Origin: Ehretia macrophylla
Lineage: Eukaryota; Streptophyta; Magnoliopsida; Boraginales; Ehretiaceae
DNA length: 64,000 nt
Direction: 5' to 3'
Assembly: GCA_037974665.1 (NCBI GenBank)
Contig: CM075766.1
Location: 48,535,569 to 48,599,568 of the forward strand
In this document: in pieces, positions 35,198-47,976 of the stretch
Position numbering within the stretch: the stretch's first letter is position 1
Layout: the number at the start of each line of letters is the position of its first letter
Translations under genes and position numbers: made by a program
The notes under the pieces: generated by a model
What the model was told of the DNA's origin: nothing
The model's input: the letters and a program-made list of their open reading frames with translations, nothing else
Databases searched by the model: none

Positions 35198-37943
35198 TGT
35201 GATAACCCGAACCCGGCATGCATTTAATGGCATTTGACTGCATTTAATTAAATGCTTAATTAGTTAAATCAACCATTTTGCACTATTTTGATATTTCTTT
35301 TAGAAGCATTCAATAATTTTTATATTGAATAATTTAGAAGATTATTACCTATTTTTATTGTTTATAGTAATTAGATTTATTTTATTGTGTTTAATTAAGT
35401 GTCATCTTAAATGTTAGTATTTAATTGCATCTGACTACGTGTTTATATTAACTTATTCATTTGTACCTTAACATTAATTTCATAATTCTTTAAAATATTC
35501 TAGAAATAGTTAAATCAATTATTTTTAAATGAATATTGATTATTTTGATTATTTTAATAATCGGTTTTAATTTTCTTGCATTAAAATTACTCGGTTTTCA
35601 ATTAAATGAGAAAAGTAACTCCGAGCCGGAGAGAATTTTAAGCTATTCTACTATTCTACTTTTCAAAAATTATAGTTTTATATTATTGCTCATCATTTGA
35701 TTAACGATCGTTTATTGATCGTTCGATTGAAGCATTTCGAAAATGAGAGTTAGAGAAATATTCTTTGGACTTAGTGAAAAATGTTTTTAGCTTAATTTAG
35801 CTAGTTTTAGTTGGTTTTCATTAAAATTGCATTGTTTTAACTTGAATTCGGTTAAATGACATCAAATAAGCTTGTTTGACCATATTTTCACTTAAGCTTG
35901 ACCTTGCAAAATGACCAAAATGCCCTTTGTCATCTTTTATAAATAAAACAAGGCAAAAATCAAAACAAAACAAATCCCTAAATGCCTATTTTGTCCCCCC
36001 TTGGCCGAAGGTTTGAGGAAAAAGAAAGAAAAATTGATTTTGCATTTTTAGGCCAAAATCTTGCTTGGAATCGGACGAGGATCGTGACTCGGGTCCTTGC
36101 GGGTATTGGTCTTCAATCATTGTGAGGGTTTTCACGCTTTTGTGCATTTAAAATGAAATTTGAATTTTGTTTCAATTTCTTAGATTTGTTATATATTGGG
36201 TTTAAATGCCTTTTGTTGCTTGAATTAGGTTCTATAATGATCGTAGAGCATTGTTTGATATTTATTTAGAGATTTTTACGACTGAAATTGCGTATTTGAA
36301 ATTGAGGAAGAATAATGAATAGTGATTTTGAATAGTAAAACCCTAGAATTTTGGATTTTTGATTCGAATTGCGATTCCTTGATTTGGATAGGTGCCATTA
36401 ATGATAGAAAGATAAAATGTGCAATAAAAACGGATCGACCTTTGTTAAAATTGGAAATTAGACAAAGAAACGGAAAAGGAGCCATTTGACCAAAAGTTGA
36501 CCGTGCTCGAATTGAGTTGAGGGTTTTGCTAATGAGGGTATGGAAGCACTTTTGGCACTGTTGTGGCATTGATTGAGTATTCGGTTAGCATAGTTGTAGT
36601 TCAAACGCAGTAGGTGGACTTTCGGGCTTTGGTTGGGAAAGTGAGATTTCGTGACATAGAAACGTGCCTTGTAGTGCCTAATTGAATGTAGTGAAATTGG
36701 TTTCCTAATCCTGTAGCTCGTTTGCTCGTAATTGCCTTTGGAAGTTAGGGATTGAATAGTGATATTTGTCGTTTTCGTGTTTGAACTGCTATTACGTGTT
36801 TAATTGATGTTCTTGTTAAAGTTAATGATAATCATGCTTGAAAAGTTAATTGGTTGCTGTTATTGATTGTAAATGCTTGATATCTCGTTTATCGCCACTC
36901 ATCTGCACTTTTGTGCTATTGCTTGTATCTAGTATTGGTTTGCATTGTGTCAGGCGCGTGAGTGATGGGCCTCTCTGGGCAGTCTCGGGCTGCCAGGGTT
37001 GGTTTGCTCTAGCTCCGTGTCCTATTCCCATTTTCGCTAGGGGTACCGCCCTAGGAGATTTGGGTCGTAGATATGTCGAGGTACTTCCGGAGGAAACCCA
37101 GTGGATGTTATAAGGTGGTTGCGCGCTTATTGTCATCGTTGTCAACATCAAGCTCGAGATTGATGTAATGCTCGTGGAATCGAATCGCATGGTACATTGC
37201 TCGTATGAGTGAACCGTTACCTTCAGAGTGTGGTATAGCTTTGAATGGTTGTGTTAATGCTTTTATTAATTGTTTATTGTATTGATTGTTTATATTAATT
37301 GCTTACATGTCAGTTATATTGCTTAACTGTCTTATTTGCATTGCACGACTTTCTTTCTCTCCACCTCGATAACTGTCTCGCCCTCACTGAGTATACGTGT
37401 TGTGTATACTCACTCCTTACCACCACATTTCAGGAAATGCCATGTTAGCTGAAAAGTTCATGGTTACGTGAAAGATCGTGCTTGAAGAGTTGTCTTGCGT
37501 GTTATGTGGCTGAGTTGTAAAAAGATGCAATGATGTATGTTTTCATGTATTGTATGTATTTAGTGTTAAAAGTTATGTAATTAACTTAACTAGGTTTATT
37601 AGAATGGTATGATAGTCTGTTTTATGCAATAGGTTAGTATAGTTTAATTGCCAAGCATGAATGTACTTGTCAAAGATGAGAAGAGATATGTTAGCTTTTA
37701 AACTGGAAATGTATATTTACTTGTGTTCGCTTGTTGAGAACCAAGGCTCGGATGGCCTTGAGGTGTTTGTATGGTTGGACACGGTGTTGGTCCACTTATA
37801 TGCTATTGCAGGTTTTGCATTTTGCCTAGAAACAGGGGAGACTCCGTCTGTCTTTCCCTAAAAATTTTGCCCGGGTTTGGAATTGGGTTGTGAATAGATT
37901 GATAGATAGAACTTCCGGTCTCGTGAGGGATCGGGGTGTTACA
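35198..37943 (+). repeat. Element B right LTR
   Basis: The copy is 2746 bp, nearly identical to 31100-33857, with the conserved inverted repeat at 37388-37412, and is followed by the duplicated target AAAAG. Confidence 0.92.
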
Positions 37944-37948
37944 AAAAG

Positions 37949-39460
37949 GCTATGCCTAATAGGGGAAGACTGCGGTAAAAGGATGTCGGTCTATTGATGG
38001 CTAGCTCATACAAGCAAATATTGGACCTAGGTAAGGGGCTATAAGCTTCTGGATGATGTTTTGTGCTTTCACATAATACCACGTCGAGAGGAATCACTGG
38101 GGGGTTCAATCCCTACCAGGTCCTACTCCTTCCCTAGAGAATTACGGGTTGGGGCTCATTCTGGGGGCACAAAGTGAGGGGGATCACCCAGGCTTGAATC
38201 ACTATGCTTCCAGGTCCTTACAAGAGGCACATCAGGAAGGCCAGCCGGGATCCTCTCATCTCGCCCCACATCAGGGGGAGGTAGGCAAAAAAAGACTATT
38301 TTTAATACTAGAACTACATCTTTAAAGGCACTGTGCTTCCCAAGCTATAACCCCAAAATATCTTTTTGTTTTAGATTGGAAGCAGGAAGATTTCCATTAT
38401 TTCGCTCTGCATATAGCGATTTCTGAATTAGACATTGAAACTAAAATGAATATTGTAATTGGAAATCTTGCTGAATACATAAATAATTATAAAAGACTAA
38501 AAACTCTGTTAGATTCATTTTTTGAGTCATATTAAAAAAAGGATGACTAACAGAGTTTTTGCATCTTTCTCCCATGCCCTTCTTGGTTGGAAAAAAACCA
38601 ACAGGCAATTTCCGAGATTGGAAAAGAAGTGAAAAAAGAAGACAACCCTAGGGAAGATGACCAACTATTTCTCACAACAAATGGAGAAATTGGAGTCATG
38701 TCGCTATGTGAAAGAAGAAAGGAAAGTCTCATCCCTTGCTTGGGTACTTTACTACGCTATTCAAAGCATCGAGGAAGAAAGGAATAGGAGTAGGAGTTGA
38801 ACGATGCAAAGAAAGAGTTCCTTGCTTCTATGCTTTTGCTGCTATCTTTGATGCTTGTAGTTGTGCTCGTGAGTAGAATAATGGAAATGACTTAAAGAAA
38901 GTGCTGCTACACGGAATAAGCCAAGTTAAGGTTTTGAATCCTAGAATTAGTATAAGATCTTGACCATTCAAAAACACTATCTCTTCGGTGGAAATGACGA
39001 TCGGGCTTCAAGCAAGCTCAGGAGTTTAGGTGCTAAAGAAGAAGAAAAGAAAATGGCTTTTACCCCATGCCACTGATCCTTTCTAGTCACTTAGATCTAT
39101 AGAGGTCAAAGGCTCTGGGGTAGAGGAAGTCGAAAGAGAAGATTGCATTGGTTATGATAGAAATGGCTTATCTCGAGATGATGAGGCATTGGAAGTCTCT
39201 CTCTAGTCGGACCAGCCAGTGAGAAAGTATACTGAAAATAAGTAATTGGCTCTCCAACTCAATTGATTTTCCTTTAGTCGTAGACCTCCCCTTAGTTCGT
39301 CATGCTATTTCTCTAAAAACCTCGGCACTCCTCACGCATTGGAAAGTACGCTATTGGACATCTCCTGCTGCCTTCCTTCCCTTCTCACCCCCCATTTTTC
39401 GAGAAAGAAGCCCCACTCCTTAAGGGCCCCTCTCTGATAAATCATTTTTGAAAAAAAAGT
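37949..39460. other. Mitochondrial-type spacer
   Basis: No known gene is recognised. Around 38097-38115 the plus strand resembles a tRNA T-arm (GGGGTTCAATCCC) but no cloverleaf can be drawn around it. A protein-like 69-codon stretch lies at 38326-38535. Confidence 0.45.
38326..38535 (+). CDS. Unidentified short coding-like stretch
   Basis: An open stretch of 69 codons before a TAA translates to a soluble, protein-like sequence (LDWKQEDFHYFALHIAISEL, then NIVIGNLAEYINNYKRLKTL). The first in-frame ATG comes only in its second half. I do not recognise it. The composition looks more like a piece of a real protein than random AT-rich spacer. It could be debris of a mitochondrial plasmid or virus, or chance. 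Confidence 0.2.
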   Translation, partial: RHCASQAITPKYLFVLDWKQEDFHYFALHIAISELDIETKMNIVIGNLAEYINNYKRLKTLLDSFFESY

Positions 39461-39703
39461 ATTCCTCAACTGGATAAATTCACTTATTTCACACAATTCT
39501 TCTGGTTATGCCTTTTCTTCTTTATTTTCTATGTTCTTCTTAGGTTCTATTTCCCTTTGGATTTTGAAGTGAAAGTATTTTGCTTCTATCTAACAAGGGC
39601 CAAGTTACACCGGGCTCTTTCTATTATGAAAGGGTTTATATGTATATATTTATTGGTAAGTTTTGTATATAGAATATATTCTAACTTCTTTGGTTTAATT
39701 TGA
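39461..39703 (+). pseudogene. atp8: atp8-derived chimeric ORF, start codon ATT
   Basis: The first 24 codons match the N terminus of plant mitochondrial atp8 (orfB, F0 subunit 8): PQLDKFTYFTQFFWLCLFFF follows an ATT where atp8 has ATG. After IFY the frame leaves atp8 and continues for 56 codons of unrelated, partly hydrophobic sequence to a TGA. A stop lies just upstream in frame, and the next in-frame ATG is codon 56. Short atp8 5' ends fused to unknown sequence are a classic source of cytoplasmic male sterility ORFs in plant mitochondria. Here the first codon is not ATG, so the copy is probably silent, either because of a change after transfer or because the fusion never had a start. Confidence 0.75.
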
Positions 39704-42700
39704 CTTCATTTCCCATGTACTATACTTCTGCTTGATTCGAGCAGCTCTGGAGTCAACTCAGGTCGGGCAAAGAAAAAGAGACGGAGGAAGGAGGAGGCCC
39801 TAATCATCAAATGGAAAAGAAAAAGAGAAATGCGTAAGAAAGAAAAAAGTACTATGTCACTAACCAGCTTGTGGGTTAGGTACGTAGGTCACTCGACGAG
39901 ATGACAGCTAATATCTCCTCTTGGATGTATGGACAACACGGTATAAACATGCCTATCGCTTCACTCGAGTTAGTACTCCCCTGTGGCTGGAAGACTATGA
40001 CCCTCTTAGGTTAGGCTGCGGAGCATCCAACTAGTTTGGGTCTTTCCCAATAGTCCTGGGGCACATTGTCGGTAGGAGGATTGGGGGCCCGACGAGGGTG
40101 GGGATCCCAAGGTCCCCTATCTTCAACTATGATAAGTGAAAGCCCAGTGTGGGGTCTCTGGTACTAGTAATGCCAGATACTGTACACTTTTTTGGTCACA
40201 CCAAGGTGCCCACCCCTACCTATAGTTGTTGAACCCATCGAAATCCCTCCCACTAGAATAATAGTATTCTAACTCCCTGCTATGGGGGAAATCCAGTGCC
40301 GTGGTTGGGCGGAGACATGACAATGGTAGTTGTTGGACCACTAGCGAATTTATTGAGCACAAATGCCCCTAAACTTTGACAATATTTTATATATAAGGCC
40401 AGGTGGTTCCTCCTGGCATTTCGGGAGTCGATAAGCCTATCTTGTTTAGGTTGTTCCTATTACTTCAGTATGTCCTACCGCAGCAGGGGGCACCGTCTGT
40501 AGAATCAACAGAATCGATTGAACCCAATTGACTCAAGATCTTCTGGGTCTACTAGTTCCGGACCTGGAGCTGCTCGTGCTAGAGATATGTTGACCATGTT
40601 GCGATCTGCAGAGCCGAATTCTGTTCAGATTTGGTGTTTAGTGATTGAAACGGGATGTGAAAGAAGGCAATTCGGTTTTCAGCAGTGGAATCGGTAGAAG
40701 TAGATTCGGTTGATGAAAGTGTTGGGACTAAAAAAAGAGACTCCACTAATAAAGCAGAAGTGGGCCACCATTTCACTAGCACAATCTACCTATGCACCAG
40801 TACCACAAATGGAAGAGCCTGTAGTAGATCCAGCATTAGCAGCAGCACCAGCTGAGATACCAATAGCAAAGGTGGAGTCAGTAGCTAAAGAGGTGGGTAA
40901 GGCAATTCCTTTTTGGTAAAAAATGGATATAGATTGAATCTTATGAGAACGATACATCATATCGAAAGCCGTACATTGGTACCATAATACTCGACAACTT
41001 TTGCTTGCAGTAGAAAAGTATAAATGAAGTGGCATACTTAACGCACTGCCAAGCGTGGTTTTTACCCTCCATGGTATCCTATTTGATTTGATAATCTTTC
41101 ATGTTGAGATCAAATTGGAATTATAGGGTATTTTGTTCAACCTTCGTGACAATTGTGCAAGTCAAGGAAGCAGCTAAAACTATCATACTACCTCAGAATG
41201 CATCACTATGAGGAGCTTGGGGAAGACCATACTAGGTGGCAAGGACTCGCCTCCTGCAGAGGTCCCCTCAATTGGGACAGAATTCAAAGGCATGGCCACC
41301 AATAGTAGCAGAACATAATCTTTGGCTCCAGAAGAAGTGAAACTGGGCCCTGGGGCTGTTGACTTCCTGGAGTTCTCACTATTGAATAGGTGGATACGTG
41401 CCTGGCTTAAGTATTTGGCCTGATACGCAGTCCAGTCCTCTTCTCCGGATACCTCCATTGAATCATGGTTTGAAGGCCCAATTGTCCTAACATCTTGGAA
41501 AACAAAGCATGAAAATCTAGAGTTGATAAGGTTTAGGATATTGTGGCCTTTGTTTGATCTCAATATGAAGTATCATAAAGGTGAGATCAAACCACCAAAA
41601 GCTCTGACTTCAAGTTTGAGTTTAGGTGGGACCCGGGTCTCTGGAAGCTTTACTGGTCAAGACTTCTTGGTCTTTGCTTGTGGCCTAAACCAACCACAGG
41701 CAATGAGAGGTGTGGTAGTACTGGGAGAAATCCTGGACACCACTCCTCCCAACGCCATCTATCAAAGTGAATAGAAGTCCTCAATCAACTTCCAGAGCAG
41801 AAGGATTAGATACTGACTCTTCACGAAAAAGAGCGAGGGTTACTGATAGTCGACCTACAGTAATAGGTTTGAAGATATGGCAACATGATGTTTATAGCAT
41901 ACCAAGCCTAATAGGCTTTCTGCTTCAATAGTTCTACTCTCTCTTCATTCTGTAAGAAATGCCAGTGAGTCATGGACGAAGAGTTTGAATCCTCTCTATA
42001 GGCCTTATAGGAAGGCTAGTGAGACAGCCCTCATAGAATGGGGGAAAAACCAAAATCCTATGTTACTAATCTGGGCTATGGTCAAAATGTCAGGTAAGCA
42101 TTGCATTAATTAAGAAATTTATTCTGTAATCAAGTATGTATTACCATGAAGTTGAGACTCTTCCCAACCGCAAGAACTCATATGAGCTATAGTCGGATGT
42201 TAATCAGTAAACGGTGTGATGTTAGCAATTGAATGCGTATCAGCTATGATTTTTTCTTCTGTGATTGAATTAGTAAGCGTTGCAGATGTTATTCAATAAA
42301 AGACACTATGTGCAGGGAAGAAACCAAGTCCAGTAGCTTTTATTAAAAAAAAGATGTGAACTTATTAGAGTATGGGCAAGCCAAGACTCGACTGCCCAAG
42401 TGGATACAAAGACTCTAAAGCCAGTGAGTCTCTGCCCTGGTTCTAGAGTAGGTAAACTAAGAAGAAGGTACGGAAGAAAAAGAGAAAGGGTAGTTGGTTC
42501 ACGAAATGAAAGTGACAATCTCAACTTCCTTACTTACGATATAATAAACTCATACACTAGCTCCAGGCTTTAAATAAGAGAAAAAAGACCTGGCTTCAAG
42601 GGCTTTAGCTTTGAGGAAAGAAAGATCCCATACCTGGCTCGCTCTAGACAGATTCCATTCCTCTTTCCCCAGACCCGGCATAAGAGAAGGGCTGATAGCG

Positions 42701-45665
42701 CCTATGTATCAAAGGAGAGTTATTGCCTAAGATCCTCTTCTCCGAGATCTTAGGTCTGCTGTTGATTGTTGATACGGCTTGGCTCCTGATGCCAGGTCCA
42801 GGTAGGGATATGTGAGAGAAACTGCTGCTGCTAGTGAGGGGCATCTATTCTACTCTGATTCGACGAAGGCCATCTATAGGCTTCTATGGGGTCCATAAGA
42901 GTGGCAGGAGATCTGGAGTTGATAGATTCGGCTTTTGCATAGGACCAAAAATAGATTATAAGGAAATTCTTTAGAGCCGGAGGCCCATTTTTAAAAAGAA
43001 GATTAAAAAGAGGGAAGGCTAGCTTCGCATAGGCTACACAAGCCAGGATCAAACTCTTCTTTTGACTATGATTGAGCCCCTCAGTGGTAGAACCTGGTGA
43101 ACCCGACGTACTACTTCCTTCCAACCTCCGATGAACTCTTCTTTTAAGCAATTTCTAGTTAAGATCAGATCACTTTTTTATACCTAAATGCAACTGTGAT
43201 CTTTTATACGATACCACCAATGATAGAAGGATTCAATTCATCTACAGAGCCAAATCCCTTTATCCCCTCTCTCAATCCTTTCTTTCAGAAAAATGTTTGG
43301 CAAGGAGTATGAATGTCCGAACTCCCTGTGTTAAGCATAAGGACCACCCTAAGAGCTGATTCAATAGCTAAGGTTACTTATATGCTATTCACTACGGCAA
43401 CGGAAAGGCTTACAACTACTATGAGAAGATCTGTCTTACCTTATTTTTGAGCTCTTATTCAATTTCTCTCGCTTATTGTTGGTGTTTTTACAAACTTTCT
43501 TTTTAGGAAAGAAGGAAGAAGACCATAGATCTTATAATACGTCACCGGTGTACTTACTTCAACACAAGAAGCGTGGGCCTACTACTCACCTCCGACTAAT
43601 TCCTCAAATCAAGCAGAGTAGCCGGAGGGACAAGAGAGATTTTACCTCAATCCAAACAATCTATTCCCAAGCCGATGCTTTGGGTTACTTGCCCTACTTT
43701 CGGGTTAGCTTTCTAATTACTTGCTAGCCTGTTTGCTTACTATCATCTTGCTTATTCTTGAACCAGGGACTTGAACTAAAACTTCCAATTTCTAAGAAAT
43801 CATATCTTTGTCTTTCCATGCTGTCTTTTGCATTCTATTCCTCACGCAACCTCCATTTTGATTCATTTCAAGTCTCGAGTTCTTGTTTAGAATTCTCATA
43901 GATGAAGTTCAAATGAGAGCTTTGATGCAATTCAAATTGACAAGCAGTAGTGACAACATAATAAATGTCCGGAGGATAGAACAAAATATTTAATTCCCGG
44001 GTTTCCTTTGCCAATAGACCAATCAATGGTGCTATATCGGAAACAAGATTCAGTTGCTACAAGCGAAGGATAATAAGAAATCGGCTGTAAAATGGGTAGA
44101 TTAACTAAAAGAAAATACAATTGGCCCACTAAGCACTAGGAGAGTCGTTTAGATAATATGCTTAGACCGGAAGACTAAGGGATTCTTTAGGTCTAGACGT
44201 AGCATTCTTTAAATGTCATGCCAGTTAAGGTAAGCTCTTAGTGGATGCTATTACTTGACTCAATCTATTCGGGTCGTATCGCGATCGACGCTTATTATAC
44301 GTTGCTTCGACTGCTATGTACATCCCCAGCGAATAAGAGGAGTGGGTACCAGACTCGCTAAGAGGAGATAACAGGGGCTCCGTGCCCCCTAACTACTGAA
44401 GACCTTAAAGAGGTGGTTGACGTTCGTCAGGTATAGATCGCTGATTCTCTTAATTTAATTCTTTGAAACTACGCGCTAGACTAGACTAAGAATCCCTCTA
44501 TTTTAATAGTAAGATTTGATTTTGTTGGCTATTGGCACTTCTATAGAATAGAAAGAAGGAGTTGTCAGCCCTCGTCAAAGTACGCCCAAAGACTTATTTG
44601 AAATTCCTTTAAGCAGACCCTTTTTTCTGTGAGGGGTCGTAGGCCAGTCTTTTACTAATTTTCGAGGAGTGTAAGCTATTATAAAAGTTCTTTATAGGTT
44701 AACACGACCTGGCAATCGTAGACCTTTCCTTTAGTTAGTGACTTGGCTCCTTTCCTTCTAGTCACTGCTAGTAGGATAACATCTATTAGTCCTTTCTCTT
44801 CCTTCTCCTTTTGCTTTCTTTCTGTCCTCTGGTTTAAGGTTCATAAGGGGAGTGCTCGCTACTATAAGACAACTCTGTATTCTTTTGAGGCAATCGTAGC
44901 CAAGCTATGAGACTATTCATGCTAGCGTGGTAACGATTCTGAGGAAGATACCTAACTAGTCTTGAACCAGAGCAGGGAAGTGAAACCCTCGATTAACAAA
45001 TAGCTCCCCATTCTATCCAATGGACTCTTTGCTAAAGTTCAAAGGCTAGTTTGAAAAAGGTCCAATGTCCGTGAGAAGTAAGTGAAATTGCCGTTCCAAA
45101 GCTTTTTAAGGTGTGACGCGGGCTGGGTAATCAACCGGAGAACCAAGGAATGGAATTGAACTGAAAGCATAGGCTTCAGCCGAAGCTGCAACCAAAGATG
45201 AGTGGCTGTTGCCTGGGCACCGAACTATTGGCTTTAGCGACCCAATGTTTGTTAATGAAAGACAAGTTCGGAAATACTGGATAGGTCCCTCCCCCACGAA
45301 ATGTAGCTTATGCGGAACCTAGTACTCCTCAACCACCAGCTAGTAGCTCTTGATAGAGAAGCTCTGTAAGAGCTATTTTAGGGTAGGCCCCACTCAATGT
45401 GGCTTTTTTCTTTTCTTGATGAAATCTTCAACCCTTGGAAGTAACAAATCGCGGGGCGTAAGCTGTTGAATAAGCTGTGGGTCTTGAGGCAGATGTGGCA
45501 TCTTCTGAACCACTGTTGTTAGAGGAAAAAAAGCTCATCTTTTTTCAATGCAACCAGAGGGCTCTTAGTACGCTAACGCTACTACCTACCCCGTAAGAGG
45601 ATGTTTCTAGGTTTATGTTGTCAAAAGAAAGGGCTTCCCTATCAGCACATAAAATAAATTACATA
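39704..45665. other. Mitochondrial-type spacer, no recognised gene
   Basis: About 6 kb holds only short unconvincing frames. Around 40380-40500 a TATATATAAGG box is followed after about 85 bases by GGGGGCACCGTCTGT, which loosely recalls an LTR end and a Tat/Athila primer site; this is weak. A hairpin-like GCCAGG...CCTGGC lies near 40400-40421. No tRNA or rRNA could be found by eye. Confidence 0.4.
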
Positions 45666-45720
45666 AGAGAGGTTTGAAGATGCTTGACCAATAGGGAGAG
45701 GTTTGAAGATTGGTCTTATT
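45666..45720. repeat. Two copies of a 28-bp repeat
   Basis: The units start at 45666 and 45694 and share GAGAGGTTTGAAGAT with the five-unit array at 47977-48117, 2.3 kb away. Confidence 0.7.
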
Positions 45721-46590
45721 TCTACCAAGGTTTCAAGCCATCGTCTCAGTCGGTGGCCTAAGATAAGCCAACTTACAAGATCGGATTAGCAAATCATGAA
45801 ACCTGCCAAAGAAGAGCTTTCAATCGCATATTGCACCTATACTAGTACCTTTTGTTGTACCTACTTAGGCCACATCTCCTTCATTTTCTTTCCTTGCATG
45901 TCTGTCATTTTCTTTCAAAGAGGCCATTCTTGGTCTTTCAACTAACCCGAAAAGGGCTACTTACCAATCAAAAGAAAAAAAAAGAACGAATGAGATAGCT
46001 GAAGCCAAAGCCACATTTGAGTATCTTGAATCCGCTGTGAACAAGATCCCCTTCTAGTCGGAGGAAAAAGTCGATGTTATTTTACATTTTTTTAGTTAGA
46101 AAAGTATGGAGATTTTAAGTAGCAAGAAATTTTTTTACCTTCCCCCTTTTGGTGGTAGTGGTATATACGATACAGATTTCTTTTAGGAGTGATCTTTCCT
46201 TGTAACTAGAAATTGCATAAGAGAAGAAAGGTCGTAGCGTATGGGGAAGTTATGCATAAAGCTTAAGCGCTAAGAAACTCCCTGCAATCATGCTACTTCA
46301 GCTATATTCTTTTCACATGTGAGTCGAACGTTGTTTTTGGGGATAATCTACGCTCTGTAAACATAGGTAGACCTTTCTTTCTTATCTAATCACCGCATCT
46401 TCTGAGCGATGCCCAGATCCCTTTCGCACCTAACGGTACTCAGAATCATAGGCATTGGTCTTCCGATTCCAACGTTGGAAGCCTAAGTAGAATTGGCAAC
46501 TGGAGATGCATCATTCTTATGGCCGATGGACGAAGTGGGCAGACCCTCTGAAGGTCGGAGAGTGATCACCCCTTTCTTAGCATTGGGTTG
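45721..46590. other. Mitochondrial-type spacer
   Basis: Nothing recognised. The segment leads into the 3' side of the mitovirus fossil. Confidence 0.4.
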
Positions 46591-47790
46591 TTAAACCGAA
46601 AATGCTAATAACGTGAAGTCCTTTCCAATGACTCCGCCCATCACCACATATCCATTACCGGACATGGGTAACGACTCAAGGATAGGAACCTTGTAGTCAA
46701 GATGACATTCCGCTAAACGATCATAAACACGCCATAAAAGTCTGAAACGAACTAATGTTGGGTCATTCGTCTCAGACTTCCAATGACGGTTCACAACCGG
46801 AGCGTTAAAGAAATCTTGGATAGACACCTCAGGTGACCATACCGTCAGGTAATACCACCTCAAGTATGCGAGCCATTGTCAGACCCATGACCTCAGGGTA
46901 GTCCACTCTAAGAAATCTCGCATTGAATCCCCAACTACTACTTCGTCAGGGAATAACTTGAGCTCGTCAGGGGCTGTCTCCTTGCGAAGATAGTCTACTA
47001 AAGTAAAGCGCCCTTGAGGTACGGATTCAATGGCCAACCATGCCCCAACCATAAATCAAAAAGGCATGGAACGTTTCTGGAACATCTTCAGCAACCTAGA
47101 AATGCTAGGAGACTGCCGATGTGGGAAAATACTAATACTACACCTACTGAAGCCACCTATCCGACACTAATGACTTATGTTTCGAAACAAGAATCTCATA
47201 GCGGGAAAGGGTCTTTAGGTAGACAGCGGCTACACACTCGTCGGCGATGACAATATCATCACCGAGTACCGCGTAACGGTCAAAGACTTGTTGAGGGTAC
47301 ACCTTGTCTGCCACTAACCATATCAAAGCATTCTGGGTTAACGCAAACAAAGGCCAGGAAGAGGAATACCCCAACAGTTGACCCGTGGAGAACCGCACTA
47401 GTAAATTGGGTATCCGCACCCAGTCCACAAGGAATGGATGTCCTGTCAATGACAAAGACACTCATTGGGCAAAAGTTGGGCCAAAGCAAGCGTCTAAGAC
47501 TGCATACTGGAGGAGGAAGGGACAGCGATCAGTCGCTGACTTCAAATCCACCGAGTATGTGCTCTTGGCGCCAACTAGGAAGCTCAAAGGTGCCGTTTGG
47601 TTGAATGTACCATTCATAGGTAATTGATGGAAAACTGTCATCAACCATTTAGGAAGGGGGTGTAGCAACCTCTGATTCACCCAGTTTCCTATGGCGAATA
47701 TCCTTCTCTTCCTCCCACCCTCTATTGACTGACCTAACTGACCCAGATTAGATAATTCGTTCACAACGTTCAATTGAATCAAAGAAGCCT
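46591..47790 (-). other. Endogenous mitovirus RNA polymerase fossil
   Basis: Minus-strand translation gives the core of a mitovirus (Mitoviridae) RNA-dependent RNA polymerase: GGRKRRIFAIGNWVNQRLL and FNQTAPL near the upstream end, LKSATDRCPFLLQY (motif A), a motif B region with GYSSSWPLFALTQNALIW, and VLGDDIVIADE (motif C, near 47252-47263), then the C-terminal part to about 46591. Roughly 400 of the usual 700-800 residues are covered. It is broken with about three or four breaks. Mitoviruses replicate in mitochondria, and DNA copies of their polymerase are known from many plant mitochondrial genomes, so this was probably inside the mitochondrial DNA before it moved to the nucleus. Confidence 0.9.
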
Positions 47791-47976
47791 TACTTTGGTT
47801 CTACCTTTCTCTCTGGTTGAGTACCTTTCTTCTATGTAGTGAATTCAAGAATAGTGCAATGTAATGGATTCAATGACAGCGTTCCTCTTTCGGTCTTGAT
47901 TCGATTCTTCCATGGGACATGGAGGTTGCATGGCAGGACTCCCAACTGATTGAATAGGTGATTTATGATCTAAAAT

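Larger units (their letters stand above)
31100..37943 (+). mobile_element. Element B: non-autonomous LTR retrotransposon related to A
   Basis: The 6.8-kb element has two LTRs of about 2.75 kb, an iMet primer site, a purine tract and 1.34 kb of interior without any coding domain. A perfect 5-bp duplication AAAAG flanks it (31095-31099 and 37944-37948). LTR ends are TGTGATAACCCG and CGGGGTGTTACA. LTRs differ by a few percent by eye. Because both LTRs, the primer site and the purine tract are intact, it looks complete as a non-autonomous element; its proteins must have come from elsewhere. Confidence 0.9.

Noticed and set aside
34766-35227. A 153-codon frame in element B
   Set aside because: It crosses the polypurine tract into the LTR and its residues reflect a T/G-rich low-complexity strand.
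38097-38115. A tRNA suggested by a T-arm-like GGGGTTCAATCCC
   Set aside because: No anticodon arm, D arm or acceptor stem pairs around it.
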